From assembly GCA_963678705.1 (NCBI GenBank), contig OY783206.1:14209807-14273806 (forward strand): a stretch of 64,000 nucleotides of DNA, read 5' to 3'. This document shows positions 8,937 through 20,195 of the stretch, piece by piece. Within the stretch, counting starts at the first letter, position 1. Each line of letters starts with the position of its first letter. The translations under genes were made by a program, and so were the position numbers. The notes below the pieces were generated by a model, which was not told where the DNA came from, did no database searches, and was given only the letters and a program-made list of their open reading frames with translations. This stretch comes from Panorpa germanica. Lineage: Eukaryota; Arthropoda; Insecta; Mecoptera; Panorpidae.

Positions 8937-11900
8937 ATGTCTTTAAAAACCTTAATCACAAAAATACATAGTATTAAATCATCATTAAATCGATGCAGTA
9001 AAGCCATCGAAAATGTTGATATAAAAGATCCATCCACTTACGATGTGGAAAATATAAAGTTTCTTCATAAACAATGGGAACCACTAATGGCTTCGATTAA
9101 TAAAGTTCATGAACAAATGCATGAACAAACTGAGGATCAAGCTGAAATAGACCGCATTGATGAAGAAAATACAGATTTTCTTATGCAATACGTTAAAGTA
9201 GGCACCAAAATCAATAAAATTATCTCAGTGTCTAAATCAATTGAAGCATCAAGCACTTCAATTCCTAAAGCTGCCACTTCCAGCACACTCACAGCGCAAG
9301 TCAAACGGACAAGTCAAGTTATGTTATCAACCGCTTTAGTCAACATACCTGACAAAAACGGTAAAATAATTACTGCACGCGCGCTTCTGGATAACGGTAG
9401 TCCCTCAAGTTTTATAACCAAAGGTTTATTACAAAAATTAAAAATTCACACTACAAATTCGGATGTAGTTGCTACCGGAATTGATAACTCCGAAGCTAAA
9501 ACTCATAAGCAAGCAAAAATCATTTTGCATTCATCTACTAACAATTACAAAACGTTTGTAAATTGTCTGCTCATAGACACAATAACCGACAAAATCCCAC
9601 ACATCAAATTGGATATTGTCAATCTATCAATACCGCATACAATAAAACTAGCAGATCCTAGTTTTAACGAACCACAATCTGTGGATTTATTGTTAGGAGC
9701 TGATATTTTTTGGAACTTATTACGCGTAGGCGAATCAACACTATCCAATGATCGATTGCAGTTGCAAACAACTTCACTGGGTTGGATAGTAACTAAGTAC
9801 AAATGTGCTACCAACAACAATCATGTGCATCATTATCACACATCCTTGCAAACTCAAATTCCCAAGCTTTGTGAAAGCGAGTATGTTAAAGAATGTGGCA
9901 CTTTAATTATTAAAGAACAAACTCAAATTCCCAAGGTTTGTGAAAGCGAGTCTGTTAAAAAATGTAGAACTTTAACTTCAGAGGAACAAGCATGCCATGA
10001 TCATTGTAGCAAAACTACTACTCGCGATTCAGATCGTAGATTCGCAATTACATTACCATTAAAATTGCCCACATCAGCCCTAGGGGATACCAAAACCACA
10101 GCTACCAAACAATTGCTTTCATTTGAAAGAAAATTTGATAGATACACACAACATAAATCTATGTATTCTGCATTCACTCATCAATACATACGATTAGGTC
10201 ATATGACTACTAACATTATTCATAATTCATCCGAACCTACATATATTTTACCGCATCACGGTATAGGAGATTCCAAAACAGCAATTACTAAACCCTTTCT
10301 TTTACCACAAAGAAAGCGTGTTACTAGTAAACATCATAAATCATACATACTGTCAAACTACTCCATAGCCAAGTCAAATTTTATATTTGACAAATTTTCA
10401 AATTTTAAATCGATCAATAGCGTCACCACATACTATTTACGTTTCATTCAAAATTCTAGAAACAAAACAAACGGCATTTTTACGGTCAAGGAATTGCATA
10501 ATTCAATTCATTTACTTATGAAATTAACCAAAACAAATGTTTTATCATTAATAGCTAGAACCTTGGATCCACTCACATTACAATTGCCTTGTGACATACC
10601 ATGCAAATTAATGATACAACAACTATGGTTAATTAACTTACATACAAGGTCTAAATTATTATTTTTAAATTCACATCCATATGCCACAAACACCACCCTT
10701 AATGATTCATATGTTGATAAGCTTCTGACTGGATCAAATGATCTATCAGAATTCAAGTTACGTTGTATTAAAACAATAGAAACATTAAGTAGTGCAGGAT
10801 CTTATTTACGAAAATGGATGTCGAATGATCCCATTATTTTATTTGATTTAGACAACACTATTCAAGACCAACTCTTTTATATAGATCACGCAGACTTAGA
10901 GCATTTCGAAATTTTAGATGTCAAATGGTGCTCAAAAGCATACTGTTTCAAATACAATATCGCCCATTTTGATCCACCTATTAAATTACCCAATAAAAAT
11001 GTTCTATCTTTCATTGCCAAAATCTTTGATCCGCTTGGATTATTATCACCCTACGTCAAACCGTTTATGCTATTGAAACAACAATTAAGGCTAACAAATC
11101 TACACGGGAATCTTGAAATTCCAGAATTTTCAGTAAAAACATGGACTCCTTTAATAAAGCAATTACCGACCTCAAACAATGCATCCATAACACAAAAATC
11201 ATTAATCAAGAATTCCAAAACATTTGAAATTCATGGTTTTTGTGATGCTTTAGAAAATGCATATGGTTCTTGTATTTATTTTAAATCTATTAACTGCAAT
11301 ATCATAATTGACAAACTCTTCTATATCGACCCAGGAGGTATAGAATATTTCAAAATTTTAATCGTTAAATGGCACTCTAAACCTGACTGTTTTAAATACA
11401 GTATTTTACATTGTTATCCATTTGCCAAATTAACGAAATTAAAACATCATACCAACTTCAAACACACTTGTACACTGCAAACTCAAATTGAGGCAATCCT
11501 CAATTTCCATCCCTTTTTTCCCGCTTCCAATAATCCCAATGACCTTATTCCCTTCACACCTGGACACCTCTTATTAGGACGGCAGATCACAAGAATCGCT
11601 CCTGCAGAGGACGCTCTAACTAAATTAAGCCGAACGCAGCGATACTCGCAATTTCAAGACTTTATTCAAAGTTGTTGGATAAAAAGGTCAAGCGAATACT
11701 TAGGACGCTGTAATCAGCTCGTGAAGTGGAAAATGTCAAAGGATGCTGTACTGCAGCAAGGAACTTTGGTCATAATCAAGAAGCCAAAGCTTCCTCCATC
11801 GCAATGGATGTTGGATAGCCCAGTGAAATTAAGTGTTAGTGAAGTTTCAGCGACTCGAGCAGCCACTATCAAGACAGCTAAGGGAAAAACCAGCGTCTAG
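8937..11900 (+). CDS. Reduced BEL/Pao polyprotein, 987 aa
   Basis: An uninterrupted frame from the first ATG after the leader. Residues 1-100 are charged and helical, like the start of a BEL gag. Residues about 125-285 are a retropepsin-like domain whose active-site loop reads LLDNGS (D152), where D-S/T-G is usual, with a later LLLGADIFW block near 250. Residues 306-351 are two copies of a 23-residue repeat. A YVD-K motif at 592-595 sits where polymerases have YVDD. Pao-type blocks follow: DPLGLLSP near 696 and HGFCDA near 766. The C-terminal 135 residues resemble the end of integrase plus the tail domain (LTPGH-like FTPGHLLLGR). Gag core, zinc knuckles, most of the polymerase and the integrase core are absent. 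The polymerase is expected to be inactive. Confidence 0.85.
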   Translation: MSLKTLITKIHSIKSSLNRCSKAIENVDIKDPSTYDVENIKFLHKQWEPLMASINKVHEQMHEQTEDQAEIDRIDEENTDFLMQYVKVGTKINKIISVSKSIEASSTSIPKAATSSTLTAQVKRTSQVMLSTALVNIPDKNGKIITARALLDNGSPSSFITKGLLQKLKIHTTNSDVVATGIDNSEAKTHKQAKIILHSSTNNYKTFVNCLLIDTITDKIPHIKLDIVNLSIPHTIKLADPSFNEPQSVDLLLGADIFWNLLRVGESTLSNDRLQLQTTSLGWIVTKYKCATNNNHVHHYHTSLQTQIPKLCESEYVKECGTLIIKEQTQIPKVCESESVKKCRTLTSEEQACHDHCSKTTTRDSDRRFAITLPLKLPTSALGDTKTTATKQLLSFERKFDRYTQHKSMYSAFTHQYIRLGHMTTNIIHNSSEPTYILPHHGIGDSKTAITKPFLLPQRKRVTSKHHKSYILSNYSIAKSNFIFDKFSNFKSINSVTTYYLRFIQNSRNKTNGIFTVKELHNSIHLLMKLTKTNVLSLIARTLDPLTLQLPCDIPCKLMIQQLWLINLHTRSKLLFLNSHPYATNTTLNDSYVDKLLTGSNDLSEFKLRCIKTIETLSSAGSYLRKWMSNDPIILFDLDNTIQDQLFYIDHADLEHFEILDVKWCSKAYCFKYNIAHFDPPIKLPNKNVLSFIAKIFDPLGLLSPYVKPFMLLKQQLRLTNLHGNLEIPEFSVKTWTPLIKQLPTSNNASITQKSLIKNSKTFEIHGFCDALENAYGSCIYFKSINCNIIIDKLFYIDPGGIEYFKILIVKWHSKPDCFKYSILHCYPFAKLTKLKHHTNFKHTCTLQTQIEAILNFHPFFPASNNPNDLIPFTPGHLLLGRQITRIAPAEDALTKLSRTQRYSQFQDFIQSCWIKRSSEYLGRCNQLVKWKMSKDAVLQQGTLVIIKKPKLPPSQWMLDSPVKLSVSEVSATRAATIKTAKGKTSV

Positions 11901-11970
11901 TGCAATATCTCGTTCCGCTACTTATTACAGAACATCAGTTGAAAATCAAGATGAATCTTACAATTTTCAA

Positions 11971-11982
11971 CGCGCGGGAGTA
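11971..11982 (+). other. Polypurine-type tract of the BEL element
   Basis: GCGGGAGTA directly precedes the right LTR, in the position where plus-strand DNA synthesis is primed in LTR elements. Short and inferred from position. Confidence 0.5.
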
Positions 11983-12704
11983 TGGTTAAGAACGCATACA
12001 CAACCTATATTTGTATATAGATATTTCACGTTCTTTAATGTATTTTATTAGAATATAATTTTGTATATTTTTAGTTCTTAAGTTTTGTAATAATTCTTAG
12101 GTTTAACCAAATAATTTATTTTTTCTTTGTTATTGAATTAACTAACAAAGTTATTGTCATTGTTACTATGGCATTGTATTCTATTTTACAAACCAGTTTC
12201 AAGGGCACACAGCTGGCCTGCCAAATGCATTTTTGTACTAATGTACTTTTAAAACACTATTAAAATAATCATTATTAACTCAAACGTCGTACAATAAACA
12301 CCAAATTATTAGCTATCAACTAGAACAGTAAACATCTAAAATATCAGCTCCAACTTTCAACAGTTTGATAATTATAATAAAATTTTAATAGTGAATTGTA
12401 TCACAGTATCATTGATATATATAGTTATTCATTTAATTTTCAATTATTGTAATTCGTCAAGTGTATTTGTATAATAAATGTTTTATGTAAAATACTAGTG
12501 TTTTGCTGCTATTTGATTTAAAGCAAAAATAAAAAATTGTTATTAATTATTTAATAACAAAAAGGTCCTTCGAGAAGTTTTGGCGCAATCTATCGCTATC
12601 AAAGGAGTTAGAAGCAATCAAGCAATCTGAGAAATTGGAAACCGTCAACATCGCAGATAAGCCAATCTCAAGCTTATATAGATACATAGGTCCAAACTCA
12701 ACCA
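11983..12704 (+). repeat. Right LTR of the BEL element
   Basis: 722 bp, a near-perfect copy of 6859-7579, followed by the GCCCT duplication at 12705-12709. Confidence 0.93.
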
Positions 12705-12748
12705 GCCCTATTTTTAATTTTTAAGTATTTTTTTTATTTTCTATAAAT

Positions 12749-13097
12749 CTACTAGCTGTCCCGGCCACGCGTTGCTGTGACTAACGTTTTTGTCATATTA
12801 CATTACATAGCGCCATCTATTGAATATTTACTCAATCTAGTCAACAGAATATTTACTCAATCTAGTCAACAGATGTCGCCATCATCGTCGCCAGATGTCA
12901 TATGTCATATACAGATAATTAATAGACAAATAATTTGCAATAAGATAATATTGCAATCATAAATTGAGATGTAAGCTATCCTATCTTTCAAGTTGGATCA
13001 AACTGCACACGGTGTACAAATTTGATTAAAATCGGTTAAGTAGTTTAGGAGTCCATCGCGGACATACAACGTGGCACGTAATTTATATATATTAAGA
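12749..13097 (+). repeat. Dispersed insect-type repeat, CTAGCTGTCCCGGCC class
   Basis: Begins ACTAGCTGTCCCGGCCACGC. Near its end it has AAATTTGATTAAAATCGGTT and a terminus ending in an AT-rich TATATATTAAGAT run. This arrangement is familiar from abundant short interspersed repeats of insects, often the 3' ends of larger elements. A 30-bp block (TATTTACTCAATCTAGTCAA) is tandemly doubled at about 12824-12872. The class is inferred from memory of the pattern. Confidence 0.45.
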
Positions 13098-13185
13098 TAA
13101 CTAAGTAGATATACTTATCTAGTGGCTTACATTTCAATAATTACACGGTGTGATAGTGATTGCTCCAATGAACAATTCTACATGA

Positions 13186-13515
13186 TTAGGTTACTAGGTC
13201 CGAGGGTTTAGTCCTGCGAAGTCTTCGAACATCATTACTATCAAGCAGCATTTGCGTCACGGCGATGTTTTCGTGGTTACGAAGTTTCAACTCGTGCTTT
13301 GCTGTAATAGTTTTGATTTCTTCTCCGACTGTGTTAATCTTCATCTTTCTGTGTATGTCGTCATTGCGGATATACCACGGGGCATTAAATATACACCGCA
13401 TAACTTTAGTTTGGAACGTTTAGATTTCTTTAATGTTCGATTTCTTGGTGCAACCCCAGAGTTGCACTCCATACGTCCACACTGGCTTAAGCACTTGTTT
13501 ATATATAATTAGCTT
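13186..13515 (-). pseudogene. Jockey-like ORF2 C-terminal fragment
   Basis: On the minus strand the translation runs YKQVLKPVWTYGVQLWGC, an in-frame stop, FQTKVMRCIFNAPWYIRNDD, and ends near RRLRRTKPSDL and a stop. This WTYG-QLWG ... APWY-RN ... RRL-R-KP layout is typical of the region downstream of the reverse transcriptase in jockey-superfamily elements. The fragment is 5' truncated and carries a stop near 13425, so it is inactive. Confidence 0.8.
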
Positions 13516-14630
13516 GTTTTCAATGTTTAGTTCAGAGCGTCGCCCAATTAGCCAATACATATTCCTGTATTTTATGTATTATGTATGCAATCATGCGATG
13601 TCGTACCGCTACTATTGAGCATTCGTACCCGAACACGCGTGTGTGGTCCAGGTCTTGGACAACTCGATATAACGAACAATAACTTTGTGGGAATGCCCTC
13701 ATCTCATATCTACTAATTAACTAAAGAAAAGACTTGACTAAATAATAAATAATCCAGTTCATTAATGGTAGACATAGATAAATATTTCTTTCAAAGAAAA
13801 TATTTAGGACCGCTGTTTCTGACAGATGAAATAACGAGCTGAAAATTAACGATTCAGATTTTCCTCTCAATAAGCCACGGAATGTTTGTTTGTACAAGCG
13901 CGTTTCATTCTGATTTAATGTCGTTCGACCTGTAAGGCAATCACCCAGAATCCCCTGGGAAGCGATCGCTGTTGCTGTTATTGACACCTGTACAATACGA
14001 CGTAACTTTAATGAATATTTTATTAATTAATTAACAGAGAAAATTCATAAAACTTTTATAGCGGTATAAAAACATCATCTCTATTTTAGATGAAAATAAC
14101 AGACTTGATATTTAGTCGATATCAACATCAGTGGACGGTGCCGATGAGAATTAACGGGAAGTCACATTGATTTTTAGTTCCCGTTTCCCGAGAAAAATGT
14201 GTATTTTTCTGAGCGGGAACAAATTTTATAAAAAAAAATACATTGCAAGATTTTGCTTACTAAATATTTGTTAAGTATCTTGTTAACACATAACATCACT
14301 CAATAAGTTCGTAGGGTGACATATGCATAGCGCCTCTATTGACAAATCCATTAGGTTTTTAGATAGTACCAATCTTCAAACAATATGTGATAAAATTTAA
14401 TGATATTGCGACCAAAATTTTACGAGTTACAGTGGTTATTGTGGTTGTATTTTTGCTATTTTTTAAAACAATAGTAAAATCTGAATTTCGTGTATTTATA
14501 AAGACGTAACTAAAGTATTGACGTCATAACACTTGTCATAAACCATTGCTTTGCTTAAACGATATTTTTCCCTATTAAAAACAATGCTGAAACAAAATTG
14601 GAAACTCCAATGATTTATTTAACGGTGGTA
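13516..14630. other. Unassigned DNA
   Basis: AT-rich, without recognisable coding content or bounded repeat. Confidence 0.4.
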
Positions 14631-15606
14631 TATTTTCATTCAAAAGTTGACATTCTTTAGACATGAGTGTACTAAATGTGTTGCACTTTTAACGTACAGA
14701 CTAGTGCGACATAAACATACGACACTAATAAAACCCTTACTTATGTTATTTTAAAAAATTCTAGGTAGTATTTTTATGAAACAAAAGTGTTTCCATCGAA
14801 AGTCAGGGCTGTTACAGAAATTACGGTTTTGAATGTGAACTCGAACAAAAGGGTCGAGTACCTATTCTGTCTTCAGTATAATCTCATTGTGCGTTGACGT
14901 TTGTTTAAGTTGTGTTTCGTAAATAAATAAAAATAATTGAAAATGGTGTTTAAATGAAATAAGCCACCACCAACCCATGCGGTGGAATCCTGCAATGTGT
15001 GAGGCAAATGTTGAAAGATTGACATGGTAAGTTTCCTACTACACGGTGGAACGAATGTTTGATCCAAATGATTTATTTATTTTATTAATTTGTTGATATT
15101 ATCGACAGTGACACTGTTAAACAAAAATTTTCAAGTATGAAACCTTCCTTTGTTGGACGATTTGTTCAGCAGGGCATGATATGTGGATCAAGTGTGTGGT
15201 GGGGGTAGGAAATTTTTTTTTGACACGGGTCAAAAAACCAACAACAGCCCGAACTTCTTCTAACGTAAACGTTGGATACACATAGTTCCAGCATCGACCA
15301 CACGATGCGTCCAGCCATCAAGCGTACAACGTTGGAAGGTGTTTGGTAGCGGCATTAGTCATGGACAATAGATCCTTGTCAAATTGGGTTTGACAACGGC
15401 AATCACGAGTTTGCAGAGACCTTGTTTAATAATTTTATTACTTTTTTTGTAAATATTTTTTTTTCTAAAGCAGGTTGAAGGAATTCGTTCGAAATATGAA
15501 AGCTTCGACGTATTAAGTTGCATGTCGCACTAGAGTGGACGTGTTGTACAATTTCTTATAACAAATGTTGGATGTCGCATGTTTAAGTCGCACGTATGTG
15601 CACAGT
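14631..15606. repeat. IR-1 family, longest copy
   Basis: Shares its left part (GTTGACATT, TTTAGACATGAG, GACTAGTGCGACATAAACAT) and right part (TAAAGCAGGTTGAAG, GTTGCATGTCGCACTAG, GGATGTCGCATGTTTAAG) with the copies at 2229, 35152 and 44905. Positions about 14860-15430 hold interior sequence missing from the others. That stretch may preserve part of a parental element, but no transposase motif could be read in it. The left end appears truncated. Confidence 0.6.
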
Positions 15607-16739
15607 ACTTAAAATAACTATTATTTATTGCTAACGAAACAAAAACATGAAATTCGTAAAACACCAGTTACGATAGTTTACCTCTCAATACAAAATTACA
15701 TTCCACATTATCAAGTGTATGCTGCGGCATATTGATTGTTTTCTTATTAGGAAAAATGATGTCATGCTTAAAATACACCCTGTACATTTAAGAAGAATAT
15801 TTCCATACAATTTGCATTTCTTTTACAATATGATTTTCACACTAACAGCTGAATTACACAATTGTTTTACAAAAGAAACCCTCAGAGCGTTATACAAAGA
15901 ACATATAAACTAAAGGAAGATAGTATTTTTTCAATTTATTTAAAGGAAACGTTTTCCCAGTTATATTATGTGACAGTGACTCATGATTTTCTTCGTAAGC
16001 GTTTTTCGTTTTTAGTTTTCCACAATTCTAGAATTTCTCAATGTTTGGCACGTTGCCATGCGGCAATGTCATTGAAGGAAAACGAAAATCACACTTCTGA
16101 GTTAGTCATGACTTCTTCAGTAGTATAAACTTTGTGACATCTCAACTGTCAAACTAGAGAAATAGAGTTAATACTCGAATATTGTTGGAAACGTGATGAT
16201 CAAGGGCGTCCGCAGAAAGTTAGACAGGAGGAAGTGTGGCCCCATCATACGATTTAATTGTATTCAGTCTAGATTTGTCACCTTTTAGTCCCATGCTCAT
16301 ATCTTTAATGTGGATGCAAGTCTTTCCCTTTTAGTCACGCCAGCGTACGCCCATGGTGACTACTAATATCGACCTGCGTCATACGACCTATGCGTACCTA
16401 TTATTGCCTAATATTTTCGAACTGTCTAACAAATGTCATTAGTTAAGTTCTAGATATACGTATCAGTCTGTCATATTAGTGTACTGCTATGATGTCACGT
16501 TTTAGTTCTGACAGTTGTCAAGTATGTCGCTATCATCGCTATCAAACATCTGAACAGTCAATATCTTTAATACCCATGTGTCAATATTTATTACGTTTTT
16601 ATTTTCTTCAGAAATACTGGTAATAGAAAGTTCTTAATCATTTTATACGACTAACCGTATCATTGTAGACTTTGTATTCATGTAGATGTTAATATTTCTT
16701 TGTTGTTAGGTTGTTCTTTTAGACATATTTAATGTTTCT
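15607..16739. other. Unassigned DNA
   Basis: Short frames near 15719-16128 show no domain, signal peptide or splice logic that supports a gene. Confidence 0.4.
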
Positions 16740-17072
16740 TATCTAGTTTATTTTATAACACATGCAATACATATTTTTTTTTTATATATTTATTTACTTA
16801 TTTGCCTTGACTTTCTTTCGTCATAGCCACTATCAAACATTTTTTATTCATCTTTTATAATTTATAATTCAATTTTTCAAATTTCTAAATATTTCAATAA
16901 TTCACTAATTAATTTTAAATCTAATATATCACTATTCAATTTTGTTCTTTCTAAACTATGATTTATGCATTCGAATATAATATGATCCAAAGTTCCTTCT
17001 TCACCACAGATTTTTGTACAGATTAATTTTGTACAGGTGAGCTGGAGTTTTGCAATGATTACTTTTGATTCT

Positions 17073-17643
17073 GGCGGATTCTGGATGGAATGGCGGTCGA
17101 GGAGGCAGAGAGGAGAAGAGAAGGAGGCGCAAATGTGAAAGAGGAGCTAAGGAGAAGGGATAAGGAGATACAACAGCAGGAGAGAATGGGAAAAATAGAA
17201 AAATGTAACTACAATAAAAGATATAAAAGGTTATGGGAAAATAATGTGCCTCAGTACCTTATAGAAAAAGACATAAAACACATAAGAATAACAGCAAGGT
17301 TTAGATTGGGAAATGAGGAAAAAGGAAACAGATACTGGGAAAAGAGTGAGGAAAGAAAGTGTAGAGTGTGCGGAGCGGAGGACGAAACACTGGAGCACAT
17401 TAAGTTTGAGTGTAAGGAAAAAGTAGCGAGAGAAAGGAATATTGGCCAGCTATTAAAGGGAGGCAGTGAAGGAAAGAGATGGATGGGAGAAATAGTAAGA
17501 AGGAAAGAAAAAACAGGAGAATAAATAAGCTGAGAATAATGTAAATTTAATTGTAAGTTGAAGTATATGTAATGTATTAAGAATGTAGATTGTAAAGCCG
17601 AAAGGCGAACAATAAATAAACAATAATAATAATATATATAATA
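17073..17643 (+). mobile_element. 5'-truncated non-LTR retroposon (family J) with 12-bp target duplication
   Basis: Flanked by ACTTTTGATTCT at 17061-17072 and 17644-17655. It encodes the C-terminal end of an ORF2-like protein (17090-17524) and ends in a 3' tail with GTAAAGCCGAAAGGCGAAC followed by AATAAA/AATAAT repeats. The duplication and the simple-repeat tail mark target-primed insertion. Related pieces lie at 19000, 20196, 29551, 42790, 42967 and 52513. Confidence 0.85.
17090..17524 (+). CDS. C-terminal part of family J ORF2-like protein, 144 aa
   Basis: The N-terminal half is very charged (Arg/Glu/Lys-rich, probably helical). The C-terminal half carries a finger C-x2-C-x8-H-x4-C reading CRVCGAEDETLEHIKFEC, as found at the end of many non-LTR ORF2 proteins. 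No polymerase or endonuclease is present, so this is a 5'-truncated piece with a fortuitous ATG, not an independent gene. It is the most intact of the family J copies in the window. Confidence 0.6.
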   Translation: MAVEEAERRREGGANVKEELRRRDKEIQQQERMGKIEKCNYNKRYKRLWENNVPQYLIEKDIKHIRITARFRLGNEEKGNRYWEKSEERKCRVCGAEDETLEHIKFECKEKVARERNIGQLLKGGSEGKRWMGEIVRRKEKTGE

Positions 17644-17960
17644 ACTTTTGATTCTATTTGATATAATAATATTTTTGTTATTATTATATTATCCTCGGAC
17701 TTGATATAACTTGTAAACGTGTCTAGTAAAAATGACAGCTTTTCAGAGATTTTTCTAATTCAATTTTGCCTAATATATCTCTTAATTTGCATAATTTCTT
17801 GTTAATTCTCTTCCTTAAACATTCTATGGATGGGCCAATACTATATAAAACAATATCATCTGCAAATTGTAAAATAAATGAGTGGTCGTCTTTTAATTTA
17901 GAAATATAATGCATCTAATATATAATGCATCTAATAAATATGAATATAAAAATAAATAAA

Positions 17961-18999
17961 AAATGCAAATAATAAATAATAATATATATAATAATCATGC
18001 AATACATAAACAATATTCGTTGTCACTTGTTACTCTGCACTTCATACGATTTAATGGAATTAAGACATAAGCCAATTGGTTTACGATACTATTTATTAAC
18101 AAATATAAAGACTGGTACAATACAAGACTAGATGTAACGCATTTGACCGTTATGTAATGAATGTATTGTAGCTGCCCTGTCATCTCTCTCTTGCAGTAGA
18201 CTTTATCTTAATATAAAAAAATCTGGATGCCCTGGCGATATTACGCTATGTGTTCTGATAAGTAGGATCTGATTCAGCCGGGGAAAGGGTCTGTGGTCTG
18301 AACTAGAACTGCAAGAGAGGGATGTATCCCGATTTATTTATAACTTTCGTTACAATGGTTATAAAGCCTCAATGAGTAGGAGGGTCGCGGTGGTATGTGG
18401 GGTCTGGTCATGTGATTGCCTAGAGCCGCCATCGGTGCAGATCTTGGTGGTAGTAGCAAATAGATACATACATCAAATGTTGTGGATGTCTTTAATTACC
18501 GCATATCTGCCACCAAAATGTTGTGATATCTTGTGTTGAGCCTATCAGGACGATTCTCTTTTAGCATCTGTATTACCATGCGTACAAGCAGTGTTGCGCA
18601 TGACAGATAAAGGATGCTTTTTAAGGCGCTAATTTTAAATAGTACATTTGTTGTTCTTGCAATTTGTACCTAGTTACTTTATTCGAAATTATTTATTAAA
18701 ATCTATGATTTTTTGTCAAGGAAGAGTTCGCTCGAGTTCATATTCTCACAGTCGTTCATATGACACTGTTATGAGGTAAAAATGGCGAAACCATTTCACC
18801 CGTTGGAATCCAACGTACAAAGTACAAAGATGTACTGAGAATCATAGAGGGAAATATCGCTAACAGTATCGTACTGGGAATAACCCTACAAACAATTTTG
18901 ACAAAAATCGTATTAGATTCCTACGATTCTTAGATCGGTGATGGTCATGTTTAAACTAAAATAAGAGCTAAAACTAAACTACACGTTTAAACTAAAATA
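17961..18999. other. Unassigned DNA
   Basis: Nothing recognised. A sequence near 18175-18310 repeats CTCTCTTGCAGT-like and GCAAGAGAGGGA-like blocks in inverted order and could be another small TIR element; the ends were not resolved. Confidence 0.35.
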
Positions 19000-19641
19000 A
19001 GAAGAAAAAAGGAAAGAAAAAACAGGACAATAAATAAGCTTGTAGCTAGGAGGAACATGAAGAGAGAGGAAGTACTAAAAGAGGCAGTGAAGGGAAGCAG
19101 GAGAAAGAAAGAAGTAGCGAGGAAACAGTTAAACTTCAGTCCAGAAAAATAGACGATTTGCGGAAAGGAGATAATGACAAGAGGTGGATGACGGAGATAG
19201 AGACAATAATAAAATAGTAAAGGAAGAGAGTCAAGAAGAAATAGTAAAGTAAGGGAGTCAAGAGGAAATAGTAAAGATAGAGTGTTTATGCCTGTAATAG
19301 ACATAAGTGGAGAAGTGAAAACGAAGAGAGAAGGCAGAAAGGATAGTGAAAAGATAATAGAGGGTTTGTCGAGAGGAGACAAGGAAGGCAAGAGGTGATA
19401 GATGAAAATACAGGCAATAAGGAAGGAGAAGCAGGAAACGGTGTGAATAAAGGAGGAGTAGGGGACATGAATAGAGACAATCAAGAAAAGAAGAAACAGA
19501 AAGTACTATTCGTGTAGTAATAGTCTAGAACAGTTTAAGTTTAGTTTTAACTTTGAATTTATATGAAATGCATTAAGAAATATAATAATGTAGATTGTAA
19601 AGCCGAAAGACAGACAATTAATATAATAAATAATAATAACT
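19000..19641 (+). repeat. Family J retroposon 3' fragment
   Basis: Purine-rich sequence continuing the AGGAAAGAAAAAACAGGA block seen at the end of the copy at 17073, and ending GTAAAGCCGAAAGACAGAC plus an AATAAT tail. The 165-codon frame on the opposite strand is a by-product of this strand bias and is not a gene. Confidence 0.65.
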
Positions 19642-20195
19642 AAAGTAAGAGCTTACATTATAAACAATATTTCGTGTGATTCAAATTTCAAATTACTTGG
19701 TTTTCTGATTTTAGTTGATTTATTTAATACATAAGTAATTTTTCAATTCATAAATTGGTTTGAGTAATGTGAACGTAGCATTAACGTACCAGAATTTTAA
19801 GTAGTCGATGATACTAGTCTATATTTATAACAAATCGTTAGAGTTCATTTCATTCGTGTTTGTACGAGTATAGTAGGTGTAGATTCTGTGAATCAACTGC
19901 GATTAATATTTAAAACTGATTTGCGCCATAGTTAACTGCAAACCAATTTATGGAAGTATCCATCGGATGTAAAATGCTGATGATTATAAAATTATCAGAG
20001 AGGATAAGAAATATAAAGGTAAACGTCCACAGGTTCGCACTGCTCGCATCAATCGTATTGACTTTATTGAGTAAAACGTGAAAGTGAAAAGAAAACAATC
20101 AAATGAAAACTTAAAGCACGACAGATTTTTCGAAATCGATCAATCGAAAGATTTTTAAATAGGCTAATAATAATAACGTTTCCTAAAAAATCTCT
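19642..20195. other. Unassigned DNA
   Basis: No feature recognised between two family J fragments. Confidence 0.4.

Larger units (their letters stand above)
6859..12704 (+). mobile_element. BEL/Pao LTR retrotransposon, internally reduced
   Basis: A 5.85-kb element with direct LTRs, a non-coding leader, one long frame and a short purine-rich tract before the right LTR. The 5-bp duplication GCCCT (6854-6858 and 12705-12709) matches the usual BEL/Pao duplication length. The LTRs differ by only about three positions by eye, so insertion is recent. The coding part is far shorter than the usual single polyprotein of this family (roughly 1,600-1,900 residues) and lacks recognisable gag core, polymerase fingers and integrase core. 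It is therefore probably mobilised, if at all, by proteins of full-length relatives. Confidence 0.92.
16740..17960 (-). pseudogene. Non-LTR retrotransposon remnant interrupted by another retroposon
   Basis: Minus-strand sequence in two parts. Positions 17656-17940 encode a reverse transcriptase palm piece with the catalytic-box type FADDIVLYS (frame 17914 to 17723). Positions 16880-17060 encode a C-terminal finger reading CTKICGEEGTLDHIIFEC and then a stop, followed by an A/T-rich 3' region ending near 16740. About 400 residues normally between these parts are missing, so the host was already deleted. A plus-strand retroposon separates the two parts. Confidence 0.75.

Noticed and set aside
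18987..19484. 165-codon minus-strand frame rich in Leu/Ser/Phe, looking like a membrane protein
   Set aside because: It is the complement of purine-rich family J retroposon sequence; the same hydrophobic shadow appears opposite other family J copies (20194-20646, 29536-29982, 43002-43217).
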